NCBI RefSeq assembly: GCF_949628215.1
Contig: NC_134279.1
Span: 63,471,766-63,535,765 of the forward strand
Reading direction: 5' to 3'
Length of the DNA: 64,000 nt
Source: Phalacrocorax aristotelis
Taxonomy: Eukaryota > Chordata > Aves > Suliformes > Phalacrocoracidae
The stretch's first letter is position 1; each line of letters opens with the position of its first letter. The notes under the pieces were generated by a model that was not told the origin of the DNA, searched no databases, and was given only the letters and a program-made list of their open reading frames with translations. Made by a program: the position numbers and the translations under genes. Of the stretch, positions 58,301 through 64,000 are shown in pieces.

Positions 58301-61300
58301 AACATGATGAAAAACAAAGTTTCTGAATTGTCTGCAGATGAAAATGTGTTAAAAAGGTAACACTTTTTTCATGTCTCTGAACTGTTCCATTTTTATTGTC
58401 AGTTCACTGACAAAGATTTTCCCTAAAACAGAATTTTAGCAAAATTTCACAAAAAATAGTTTTTTCAAACTGCATTTTGTGATTGAAGATGTCCATGTCT
58501 CAGTTTTTCTAACCACCACTAATGTTTACCTTAAAAACATTTACATTTCAGAATGGGAAAGGAACAATTAAGGCAAAAGCAAACAAATTTGGTTACAAGC
58601 CCACACAGTGAATGGTGTGCCTGAGAAACTGAGATCAGATTTCTCCTCCCATACCCAATAACCCCAGCTGCAATTCTACCTGTTGAAAAGCTACAATCTA
58701 ATATTTTGGCTCTTTGTAACAGTTACTCTTTCCTTTCAAACACACTACAAAATATGCTCAGAAGACATTCCAAAGCAAAAGACAGGCACATTTATACCCT
58801 TTCCTGCATTAATCTCTTTGTATTAACTGCAGGCACATTATCAACATACCAAAACTCAACCTACAAAATCAACATAACGTTTATGTTCCAAATCCTCACT
58901 AACAAGCATATGACCCTACTTCTATTTCAGTCCTCGGGACAAAAATGTGATAATCTTGGTATCCCCAGAGCTAAAGCTGTGACAGCAAATCACTGGGTGC
59001 CCGTGCCAAACTTATTTCAAAGAGGTTGTGTACTGCAGTCCTTGACGCTAGCTTGGGCTCTCAGTGACAGCCAAGCATAGCGCTGGTGTGATCAGTTCAT
59101 AACCACAGGGCTACTCTGTCAACTCTCGCAAATAATGTCAGGATATTGCATTTTCCCCAAAATTCTATTAACTCATGAAACAAACTGTTCATTTTTGAGT
59201 TCTCCTTCCTAGACATTCAAAGAGGAAATGAATTTACAGAACAGAGTTTTTGTTAAAATACTGTTTGTGAAACTACATGACCTCTCAAAAATTTCAGGCA
59301 ATATTATAATGGACTTCACAATCTATTCCGACTTTACATTCTGACTCCTGTTTTCTCAGAGACGGTAAATATTTTTGAGGAAGGAGTATCAGCAATGTCA
59401 GTTTCTACACTGAGAGATAAACAGCAATCTTTGTAAAGGTAAAATATAACCACAGTATAAATATCCAAAACAATAAGTAAGTTTTATTCTGATACAGTGC
59501 CTCAACAGATTTCTCAAAATACAGTATGCTTCCCAAAAAACAGCTTAAAAATAATAGAAAAATGGACCACCTATAGATCAATATTGGAACCAGTGCAGAA
59601 TAAGCATTGTTCAGAAACTGACTGTTAACCAGCAGACAAAAAACCCACCATGTCCTATCAATAAACTGGAGTTCTAGTGTGATGCATAGCAATAGCAAAG
59701 ACTTCACATTTGACAACACAACTACAGAAATAACCCATGTAATAGGAGGGAAACCAAGCATTAATTTAATACAGAGAATAGCAAAATTCAGAAACCTTCA
59801 GAATTCTGTACAGTCACTAAGGGATGAAGCAAAGATAAAGAACTCACTGACAAGGCCTTTCCAACTGCATACTATAGCAATAATATGACTATACAAGCGT
59901 TATAAATAAACAAAGGCTATACTGTACATGACAGAACATAAATGCATGGTCAATAAAAAAAAAAATTCAAGATCAAGGAGAACATACAGATCCCTAACAA
60001 ACGGCATACATTTGGCCCTATTAATTTAAACTACAAGCTCCAAAAGATGACTCTTTACACTGAGAATTCCTCTAGCTGATGTACCTAAAAAGCTTTCCAG
60101 TCCTTCAGATCACTACACTGAACTATAGCTCTGATTTAATCTTCTATTACAAACTCTTCAAACATCTACTCCAAGAATCAATCTGCATATTTGTTACCCT
60201 GTTTATTTTCTTTCCCCTTAGTACTTCATATGACTAGAATAATCTTCCGACCTATATATACACATGGTTTTTTCTTCTCCAAGAAATTTGTAAAACACTG
60301 TTCTGCAAAGCTATGACAACAGATTTGGCTGTGGTCATTACACTGTATTTATTTTACAGGTCATCTTTATGCTTTAGTTATGCAGAGGTTCTGCTTGTAT
60401 AGAGTAAATTGACGTGCTACAGGGTCGGGGGGGATTTAGGCATTTAACTGCCCTTTCAGACATCAAACACTGCAATGGAAGGGTAGTGCTAAGGTCCTCA
60501 GAGTGTCCACCTATACAAAATGGCTGTACAAAATAGTCATCCACCAGCAGCATTTAAACACCCCAAGTCCTGACAACACCCAGCTTCCTCGTGTCCCAAA
60601 ACAAACATGCGAAGTATCAAATGACTGTGAAATCAGGCCTCACGGGAGACAGACACAAAAGAACAAATGCAGAAGTGAGTACAGACAGGTTTTATTATAA
60701 TCAGTAACAGAGTTGTTAATTTGGGATACTGAATTCCCCAACACTTAGCTGAACCCAATGTCTGTAACTCTTTTAAAATTCCAGCCCCCTTCAAGTCATG
60801 CACATTTGCTTAATCATATCTAAAGAGCAGCTAGTTAAGAGGAGCAAAGCAGACATTTAAAAAAGCACTTAGAGACCAAATCAGCAAATTTAAAAACAAC
60901 AAAAAACCACAATGAGAACACAGTGATGTCACTTTCTATGGAAAGCTGTGGGGACATTCAGAGAAGAAAACGACGTTTCATTCAAAAACCTAACAAAACT
61001 AAGGCAGACAACGGACATTCTACCCTAAAAAAGCCTGTACAATTTTAAGTAGTGTTTGGGGGGCCGGGGGTGGGGAGCAGGGACAGACAGTCGGGGACAG
61101 ACACCAAACCAAACCAAAATCAAGCCAAACCAAAAACCAAACCCCAAGATTTTATAAAACCCAACCCAACATATTTTGGTAACGCACAATAATTGTTATA
61201 GCACCACTACTATGTTATTATGGTCATGACCATTGTCACAATTTTAATCTGAAATATCCTAGATGAAGTTCAGCTGAAATATGAAAACCTGGTTTCAAGC

Positions 61301-61882
61301 TCAGGTAAGTTACTAAATATAAAAAAGCAGCTGTTTTCGCAGCTGCAAGAATGTACTTTCATGTGGGTTTCTTATGTATTTTCGCTTCCTTTCAGCAAAT
61401 TCTCATTTTCTCGGGGGCACTCTGGAGGAGGAACGAGTGGGGGATACTTAAAGCTTTCCAAATTAGAGGTCAGAAGACAAAGCGTTTCGTTTCAGGAACG
61501 ATTTGAAGCAGTGAGGTTTCAAGAGGACGGTCTTCACATTCACTGCGAAACCCTTCAGTCCCAGGGGGTGAAACTCTAAATACAGCTCTAGAAACCAACC
61601 GGCCCGCTTTCGGGCCCCGTGGAAGAGGGAGGGAGGGACGGAGAGAGGGAGGGAAGGGAGGCCCCGGGCCCCTGCCCCGGCGGAGGCCCCACGGGCCGGG
61701 CCGGGGGCGGCGGCCGGGAACAAAGCCCCGGTGAGGGGGAGCGGGAGGCGGGCCTGCGGGCACAGCGGCAGGTCGGGGCTCACCCGGGCCTGTCGCTCCA
61801 GCTGGGAGTGGAGGCTGGAGCCCTTCAGCCGCTGCACGATCCGCGCTATGGTGAGGGAGAGCCCGCTGTCCGGGTCCAGCAT
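10246..61882 (-). CDS. TBC1D19: TBC1D19, complete gene (21 coding exons, 526 aa)
   Basis: Member of the TBC (Tre-2/Bub2/Cdc16) family, whose typical members are GTPase-activating proteins for Rab GTPases in membrane traffic; the substrate of this member is not established to my knowledge. Joined exons (minus strand): 61882-61784, 51761-51689, 50897-50852, 49059-48984, 41395-41321, 40370-40307, 39414-39368, 37350-37240, 36394-36322, 35533-35495, 33208-33096, 24079-24005, 23525-23463, 20660-20576, 18234-18190, 16941-16909, 14622-14513, 13308-13217, 12481-12366, 11392-11322, 10320-10246. They total 1581 nt with no internal stop and consistent phases, giving 526 aa, equal to the human length I recall. 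Residues 1-230 form an N-terminal region with no named domain; about 235-475 is the TBC domain, with the R257...W261 motif and the LWDRIL motif at 464-469. No signal peptide or membrane segment is evident. The two catalytic finger positions are Val291 and His367 instead of Arg and Gln, so GAP activity is doubtful. Identification is by recall of the human protein, with near-identical stretches in most exons. Confidence 0.97.
11322..11392 (-). CDS. TBC1D19: TBC1D19 exon 20, residues 479-502
   Basis: 71 nt, acceptor TTTCAG, donor GTAAGG, phase 0 exit. Encodes (V)[18 protein letters not shown] and LAAAE, an Ala-rich helix. Confidence 0.96.
12366..12481 (-). CDS. TBC1D19: TBC1D19 exon 19, residues 440-479, end of TBC domain
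   Basis: 116 nt, acceptor TTTCAG, donor GTAATA, phase 1 exit. Encodes (P)[17 protein letters not shown] then [20 protein letters not shown] and A. The LLWDRIL segment (464-469) is the conserved C-terminal TBC motif. Nearly identical to the human sequence as I recall it. Confidence 0.97.
13217..13308 (-). CDS. TBC1D19: TBC1D19 exon 18, residues 410-440
   Basis: 92 nt, acceptor ATTAG, donor GTAAGT, phase 2 exit. Encodes [20 protein letters not shown] and [10 protein letters not shown] plus two bases of Pro440. Confidence 0.96.
14513..14622 (-). CDS. TBC1D19: TBC1D19 exon 17, residues 373-409
   Basis: 110 nt, acceptor TTTCAG, donor GTAAGT, phase 0 exit. Encodes (V)[17 protein letters not shown] then [19 protein letters not shown]. 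The hydrophobic APLCFLY helix follows the glutamine-finger position as in other TBC domains. Confidence 0.96.
14623..16908 (-). other. TBC1D19 intron 16
   Basis: About 2.3 kb with the (TA)n tract. The overlapping open frames around 15331-16162 surround low-complexity sequence and match no known protein. Confidence 0.8.
15619..15654. repeat. (TA)n tract
   Basis: Alternating TA run interrupted by a single TGCA step, in intron 16. It is self-complementary and could extrude a hairpin; probably variable in length. Confidence 0.95.
16909..16941 (-). CDS. TBC1D19: TBC1D19 exon 16 (33-nt microexon), residues 362-373
   Basis: 33 nt, phase 1 on both sides, acceptor TTGTAG, donor GTAAGT. Encodes (G)[10 protein letters not shown]. 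This aligns with the YxQGM glutamine-finger motif of canonical TBC domains, with His367 where the catalytic Gln is expected, followed by the conserved Gly368. Confidence 0.95.
18190..18234 (-). CDS. TBC1D19: TBC1D19 exon 15, residues 347-362
   Basis: 45-nt small exon, phase 1 on both sides, acceptor TCACAG, donor GTAAGA. Encodes (G)[14 protein letters not shown] and the first base of Gly362. Confidence 0.95.
18725..18742. repeat. Poly(A) tract, 18 bases
   Basis: Homopolymer in intron 14. No retrocopy was recognised next to it. Confidence 0.9.
20576..20660 (-). CDS. TBC1D19: TBC1D19 exon 14, residues 319-347
   Basis: 85 nt, acceptor GCACAG, donor GTAAAA, phase 1 exit. Encodes [19 protein letters not shown] and ATPPKSYIR plus the first base of Gly347. 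It is somewhat more diverged from the human protein as I recall it than neighbouring exons. Confidence 0.95.
23463..23525 (-). CDS. TBC1D19: TBC1D19 exon 13, residues 298-318
   Basis: 63 nt, phase 0 on both sides, acceptor TTACAG, donor GTATGT. Encodes [19 protein letters not shown] then YQ. Confidence 0.96.
24005..24079 (-). CDS. TBC1D19: TBC1D19 exon 12, residues 273-297, catalytic-Arg motif position
   Basis: 75 nt, phase 0 on both sides, acceptor TTTTAG, donor GTAAGT. Encodes [20 protein letters not shown] and SLIYK. The segment I285-x-x-D288-x-x-V291 aligns with the family IxxDxxR motif, with Val where the catalytic Arg is expected. Confidence 0.96.
24845..24879. repeat. Short 20-bp-period duplication
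   Basis: The 15-mer AATACCACAGTTTCA occurs at 24845-24859 and 24865-24879 in intron 11. Confidence 0.85.
30628..31530 (+). mobile_element. CR1 LINE, 5'-truncated 3' portion with RT remnant
   Basis: Non-LTR retrotransposon of the CR1 family, the dominant LINE of birds. It carries the C-terminal part of the reverse transcriptase ORF, including the catalytic F-ADD motif (30650-30661). The frame runs to a natural stop at 31451-31453 and is interrupted by two nonsense codons (30974-30976 and 31316-31318) but no frameshift. The typical CR1 3' end follows: a short UTR with a GATGATCCCTGAGGTCCCTT-like segment and a terminal ATTCTGTG unit near 31522. There is no poly(A) tail, as expected for CR1. It sits in TBC1D19 intron 11, antisense to the gene. 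Cannot move by itself: the 5' part of the RT, the endonuclease and the promoter are missing. Confidence 0.93.
33096..33208 (-). CDS. TBC1D19: TBC1D19 exon 11, residues 235-272, start of TBC domain
   Basis: 113 nt, acceptor AACAG, donor GTAAGG. Encodes [18 protein letters not shown] and [16 protein letters not shown] and onward. The GxPxxLRxxLW pattern (Arg257, Trp261) is the first conserved TBC motif. Confidence 0.97.
33209..35494 (-). other. TBC1D19 intron 10
   Basis: About 2.3 kb, with the 33-bp tandem duplication and a G-rich run at about 34768-34785. No other feature seen. Confidence 0.8.
35305..35370. repeat. 33-bp tandem duplication
   Basis: Two adjacent 33-base copies (35305-35337 and 35338-35370) differing by one base (G at 35317, A at 35350). 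Lies in intron 10, about 125 bases from exon 10. Confidence 0.95.
35495..35533 (-). CDS. TBC1D19: TBC1D19 exon 10, residues 222-235
   Basis: 39-nt microexon, acceptor TTCTAG, donor GTATGG, phase 1 on both sides, so skipping removes 13 residues without a frame change. Encodes (E)[12 protein letters not shown], just before the TBC domain. Confidence 0.94.
36322..36394 (-). CDS. TBC1D19: TBC1D19 exon 9, residues 198-222
   Basis: 73 nt, acceptor TTTCAG, donor GTTAGC (T at +3, weak). Encodes [20 protein letters not shown] then QVPP and the first base of Glu222. Confidence 0.94.
37240..37350 (-). CDS. TBC1D19: TBC1D19 exon 8, residues 161-197
   Basis: 111 nt, phase 0 on both sides, acceptor TTTAAG, donor GTAAGT. 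Encodes [18 protein letters not shown] and then [19 protein letters not shown]. Confidence 0.96.
39198..39216. repeat. Poly(A) tract, 19 bases
   Basis: Homopolymer in intron 7, about 150 bases from exon 7 on the upper-coordinate side of the gap. No adjoining retrocopy recognised. Confidence 0.9.
39368..39414 (-). CDS. TBC1D19: TBC1D19 exon 7, residues 145-160
   Basis: 47-nt small exon, acceptor TTTCAG, donor GTATGC, phase 0 exit. Encodes (D)[15 protein letters not shown]. Confidence 0.95.
40307..40370 (-). CDS. TBC1D19: TBC1D19 exon 6, residues 124-145
   Basis: 64 nt, acceptor TTTCAG, donor GTAAGG, phase 1 exit. Encodes [19 protein letters not shown] then EP and the first base of Asp145. 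Confidence 0.95.
41321..41395 (-). CDS. TBC1D19: TBC1D19 exon 5, residues 99-123
   Basis: 75 nt, in phase 0 on both sides, so it could be skipped without a frame change. Acceptor TTTTAG, donor GTAACG. Encodes [15 protein letters not shown] then [10 protein letters not shown]. Confidence 0.95.
41396..48983 (-). other. TBC1D19 intron 4 (about 7.6 kb)
   Basis: Phase 0 intron containing LTR copy 2 (about 47238-47832). The rest is AT-rich unique-looking sequence with no recognised gene. Confidence 0.85.
47238..47832 (+). mobile_element. Solo LTR, avian ERVL-type (copy 2), in intron 4
   Basis: Same family and orientation as copy 1. It keeps a TATA-like GTATAGAG near 47508 and an ATTAAA poly(A) signal near 47709, followed by a T-rich stretch. 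It has an inserted or expanded poly-G tract (47532-47554). The terminal TG is not intact and no clean target-site duplication was seen, so the ends are good to roughly 5 bases. Antisense to TBC1D19; no internal retroviral genes are present. Confidence 0.8.
48984..49059 (-). CDS. TBC1D19: TBC1D19 exon 4, residues 73-98
   Basis: 76 nt, TTTAAG acceptor, GTTGGT donor (T at +3, non-optimal, partly offset by CAG at the exon end). Encodes [19 protein letters not shown] and YMRKAQ; exits in phase 0. The Pro/Ala-rich stretch corresponds to the human one. Confidence 0.95.
50852..50897 (-). CDS. TBC1D19: TBC1D19 exon 3, residues 58-73
   Basis: 46-nt small exon with an AACAG acceptor and a consensus GTGAGT donor. 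It encodes (G)[14 protein letters not shown] and the first two bases of Val73 (phase 2 exit). Confidence 0.95.
51689..51761 (-). CDS. TBC1D19: TBC1D19 exon 2, residues 34-58
   Basis: 73 nt between a TTAG acceptor and a GTTTGT donor. It encodes [16 protein letters not shown] and onward to KTS plus the first base of Gly58 (phase 1 exit). The donor is weak because it has T at +3. Skipping this exon would shift the frame. Confidence 0.95.
51762..61783 (-). other. TBC1D19 intron 1 (about 10 kb)
   Basis: The largest intron, GT...AG, phase 0. It holds the G-quadruplex motif (61058-61082), a CCAAA-rich stretch (61107-61145), an A-tract at 51924-51936 and an AATAAA-plus-A run near 59955. Open frames up to 124 codons (58706-59080, plus) show no recognisable protein. 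A first-intron enhancer is possible but not shown. Confidence 0.85.
61058..61082 (+). other. G-quadruplex motif in intron 1
   Basis: G6-CC-G5-T-G4-AGCA-G3 fits the (G3+N1-7)x4 rule. It is on the plus strand, which is the template strand for TBC1D19, about 700 bases after exon 1. It is followed by a CCAAA-rich stretch to about 61145. Confidence 0.7.
61784..61882 (-). CDS. TBC1D19: TBC1D19 exon 1 (coding part), residues 1-33
   Basis: Start ATG at 61880-61882, with G at -3. It is the first ATG in this frame and no ATG occurs on this strand for at least 300 bases upstream; an in-frame GTG at 61919-61921 is not needed, because the human protein starts at the equivalent Met. The exon encodes [10 protein letters not shown]... 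through ...SQLERQAR and ends in phase 0 at a GTGAGC donor. It lies inside the CpG island. The 5' UTR start cannot be fixed from sequence. Confidence 0.95.
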
Positions 61883-61961
61883 CGCGGCGCGGCGCCCCTG
61901 GCCGCTGGAGGGCGGCCGCACCGGACCGCTTTCGCCGCGGCACCCCGCCTCCCTAACCGGC

Positions 61962-61974
61962 GTTACCGGGCAAC
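61962..61974 (-). promoter_or_regulatory. RFX X-box-like site
   Basis: On the gene strand this reads GTTGCC-C-GGTAAC, which fits the X-box consensus RYYNYY-N(1-3)-RRNRAC at every position. It lies 80 bases upstream of the start codon, within the distance usual for functional X-boxes. X-boxes bind RFX factors, which drive many ciliary genes and also some non-ciliary ones. Binding here is inferred from the motif only. Confidence 0.5.
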
Positions 61975-62007
61975 TGCGGCAGCGGCGGCGGTCCTCCGCC
62001 GCGGCGT

Positions 62008-62014
62008 CCGGAAG
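62008..62014 (+). promoter_or_regulatory. ETS/GABP-type site CCGGAAG
   Basis: Perfect CCGGAAG core in the CpG island, 126 bases upstream of the ATG. Such sites are common in TATA-less promoters. Motif-level evidence only. Confidence 0.35.
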
Positions 62015-62299
62015 GAAAGCGGTGCCTCACAGAAGAGTTCCTCACCGCCGACGGTGACTCGAGAGGGACAGCGTGCCGCACGGCGTGGCGCGGACCCCGC
62101 CGCCCCCTCGGAGCTTGGCCCAGGCGGCCCCACGCTGCCGAGACGGCCCCGGTGGTGCCTTCAGCTGGCGCCTCTCCCCGGGCACCTGGCAGGCTTCCTC
62201 GGGTCTGCGGGCCGTGGCCGTCTTGGGCTGGATAACGGTCAACTAAGGCTCCGGCAAACACCTCACGCCCCGCTTCTGTTTCCTAAATAAGCGTTTATG

Positions 62300-63957
62300 T
62301 TGTGTCACTGCTGGAAAGGAACTCGGAAATAAGTGTAAGGGAAGCCTACGTGCGGGTCTTGGCCTTCGGCCGGGCAGCCCACGTGCCAGCAGCTGGCCAC
62401 GCCGGGGTCGGAGGCACCCAAAGGTGCCCAGCCGGCTCCCTCTGCCCTTCGCTTCTGCAGGGCGTGCGGAGAAAAGCGTCCTCCTCCCCGCAGCCTGCGA
62501 GATGGCTTCAGCCCTGGGTGCGCGTCCAACCGCTCACCTGGCAGGGGCCGGTTCCTGACAGCAGCCTTACAAAGGTGTTGGTAGCTGCTGTCACTCGCTA
62601 GCTGCCACCTGCCAGGCCAGCTGGACTGTAACCAGCAATGAGGTCTGTCTCAATAACGAGTTAAATAATATCTTACATCATCGTTACTAAAGGCTTAATT
62701 AACCTGTCTGGCTTTGTCTTGGAAAGGACTAAGCTTTCTCTTACAGTCAGCTGTTGCACCTCAGCTGAGCTCCTGCAATCAGTAGCTACAAGGCAGCATC
62801 TTCTTGAACTGCTTCTCAGCTAGAGGTGGCAGCGAAAGGGCTTCAAACCCAGTTTGGTGCAGACAGATTAGCATAAAAACATCTTTAGCTGTGGTTTATG
62901 TGGCTTTGTATTTGTATGATGTAGCAGGATTCATATCATTAAAGCTTGAGAGACAGTTAAAAAAGCTGCTTTTTCAGGCCTGAGGTATCACATCCAGAGG
63001 GTGTGAACAGCAAATTCAACCCCAAGGCTCCTTTCTGTGTGTTTCCTGAGGAATAGTAGCAGTCCTGTAGTCAGGTGAAGTTTTACTGCACTCTTGAATA
63101 TTTTACCTGTGTGCTCAGCATGGTGAGGCATTAATTCAGGCTCAGTACCAGGAGCCAGCACAGCCCTCATTTAAGTAGAGTAGCTGCGTTGCACTACGTA
63201 CATCTCGTTGGTCGATGTAAATGCAAGGAACTTTAATCCACTTAGTCCTTCTGGGAAAATCTATTCCGATGTGCATCAGTAACAGGACCGTGTAATCAAA
63301 TTATCACTCAATAAACTGATTTAAAAATACTAATTTTGAGAACCCCAGAATAATAAATAAGCTAAGAGGGTTCAAGGAGGTAACATGGAAAATCTGATCA
63401 CTGACCTCCAAAGATGAGCATTAATACCCATTTTCAGCTCTGAAGATGGCCATACCTCTGTAAAACAAAGTTTCAAGAGTCTGAAACATCAGGTTGTACC
63501 TTTTTCACTGCTGTAAGCTCTGCAGGTGAGTGATGTAGGTGTGAGGAAATGAAGACAGGTGTCATCAGTTACATTGCTGGAAAAAACAACACAATAGGTA
63601 TAAAAATGCACCCAAACTCATCTCTCTGCAACCTCTTTTGACTTATCTGTGAGCATTTCTGCATAAAATGAAGTTTAAATAAGAATAGTAATAGAAGATC
63701 AGAGATAAAAGTTCTTTAACCAACTGTAGAGAAACCCAAAAAAATCACATATGCTAAATCAAACCAGTGAGGAGAACTCACTTCTCAATTCATAGACAGC
63801 ATGGGGAAATAAAAAGCCCAGTTGTCTACCAATGCCTTGAGTATCTGTTCTGATTTACATCAAGTTACCTGTCAGCTCTGTGCTTACATGCATATATGAA
63901 GCTGGGGGCAACAGTGAGCACATTTTTTTTCTCTGTGTATTGGGAGTTCATTAATGA
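62300..63957. other. Upstream intergenic sequence
   Basis: GC-rich to about 62560, including a palindromic CACGTG E-box at 62380-62385, then AT-rich. No gene recognised. In human, CCKAR lies on this side in divergent orientation, from recall; no CCKAR exon is visible here. Confidence 0.65.
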
Positions 63958-63958
63958 A

Positions 63959-63996
<38 letters not shown>
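63959..63996. repeat. (CTAT)n tetranucleotide microsatellite
   Basis: Nine and a half perfect CTAT units at the end of the window. No interruptions, so probably length-variable. Confidence 0.97.
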
Positions 63997-64000
63997 GAGA

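Larger units (their letters stand above)
61590..62260. promoter_or_regulatory. TBC1D19: CpG-island promoter of TBC1D19
   Basis: Sharp switch from AT-rich sequence to GC-rich DNA dense in CG dinucleotides, covering exon 1 and about 380 bases upstream of the ATG. There is no TATA box near the expected start, as is usual for a housekeeping-type promoter. It contains an RFX-type X-box (61962-61974) and an ETS-type CCGGAAG (62008-62014). The part at 61621-61660 is a GGGA/GGGC-rich simple repeat in intron 1. The island could be bidirectional; no divergent gene was recognised on the plus strand. Confidence 0.85.

Noticed and set aside
58706..59080. 124-codon plus-strand open frame in intron 1
   Set aside because: Begins without clear start context and resembles no protein I know. 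Frames of this length are expected by chance in 64 kb.
59940..59972. AATAAA followed at once by an A-run, suggesting a processed retrocopy
   Set aside because: The signal directly abuts the A-run, whereas a real mRNA end has a 10-30 nt gap. The preceding 300 bases show no gene-like sequence and no target-site duplication was seen.
61470..62290. Long open frames in the CpG island on both strands, up to 223 codons
   Set aside because: GC-rich sequence has few stop codons. These frames run across exon 1 and its splice donor, and their Arg/Gly/Pro-rich content has no domain. Only the 33-codon exon 1 segment is supported.
62380..62385. CACGTG E-box upstream of TBC1D19 as a lysosomal (CLEAR) or clock element
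   Set aside because: A bare hexamer about 500 bases from the start codon is common by chance in GC-rich DNA, and the flanks do not fit the longer CLEAR consensus.
63959..63996. CRISPR-like array
   Set aside because: It is a simple tetranucleotide repeat without spacers, in a vertebrate genome.

Overview
This is a piece of a bird nuclear genome. The window is AT-rich and mostly non-coding, with short exons in long introns, one CpG-island promoter, a CR1 LINE fragment and two related solo LTRs of a family I associate with avian ERVL-type elements. No bacterial-style gene organisation is present. The LTR family and the CR1 sub-type suggest a bird outside the Galliformes, but that is inference.

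The window holds one protein-coding gene, complete and on the minus strand: TBC1D19 (TBC1 domain family member 19). I could place all 21 coding exons (61882 down to 10246) from reading frame, GT/AG splice sites and phase. Joined, they make 1581 nt, i.e. 526 codons plus stop, which is the length I know for the human protein. Exon 1 lies in a CpG island (about 61.59-62.26 kb). Intron 1 is about 10 kb, intron 4 about 7.6 kb and intron 11 about 9 kb; many exons are very small (33-47 nt). The last exon ends at a TGA at 10246-10248, with AATAAA signals (minus strand) at 9998-10003 and 9951-9956. The C-terminal half is a TBC (Rab-GAP-like) domain in which the usual catalytic Arg and Gln positions are Val and His.

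Region by region: 1-9.9 kb lies downstream of TBC1D19 and contains no gene I recognise. It has a GC-rich minisatellite block (5.3-5.75 kb), a possible orphan 50-nt exon on the plus strand (6330-6379) and a solo LTR (about 7410-7979). 10-62 kb is the TBC1D19 gene. Its introns contain a 5'-truncated CR1 LINE (30.63-31.53 kb, antisense to the gene), a second solo LTR of the same family (about 47.24-47.83 kb, antisense), a (TA)n tract, a 33-bp tandem duplication, A-tracts and G-quadruplex-prone runs. 62.3-64 kb is upstream intergenic sequence ending in a (CTAT)n microsatellite.

I found no exotic or previously undescribed system. The points most worth a second look are a textbook RFX X-box about 80 bp upstream of the TBC1D19 start codon, the non-canonical catalytic residues of the TBC domain, and the possible unannotated spliced transcript at 5.3-6.4 kb.
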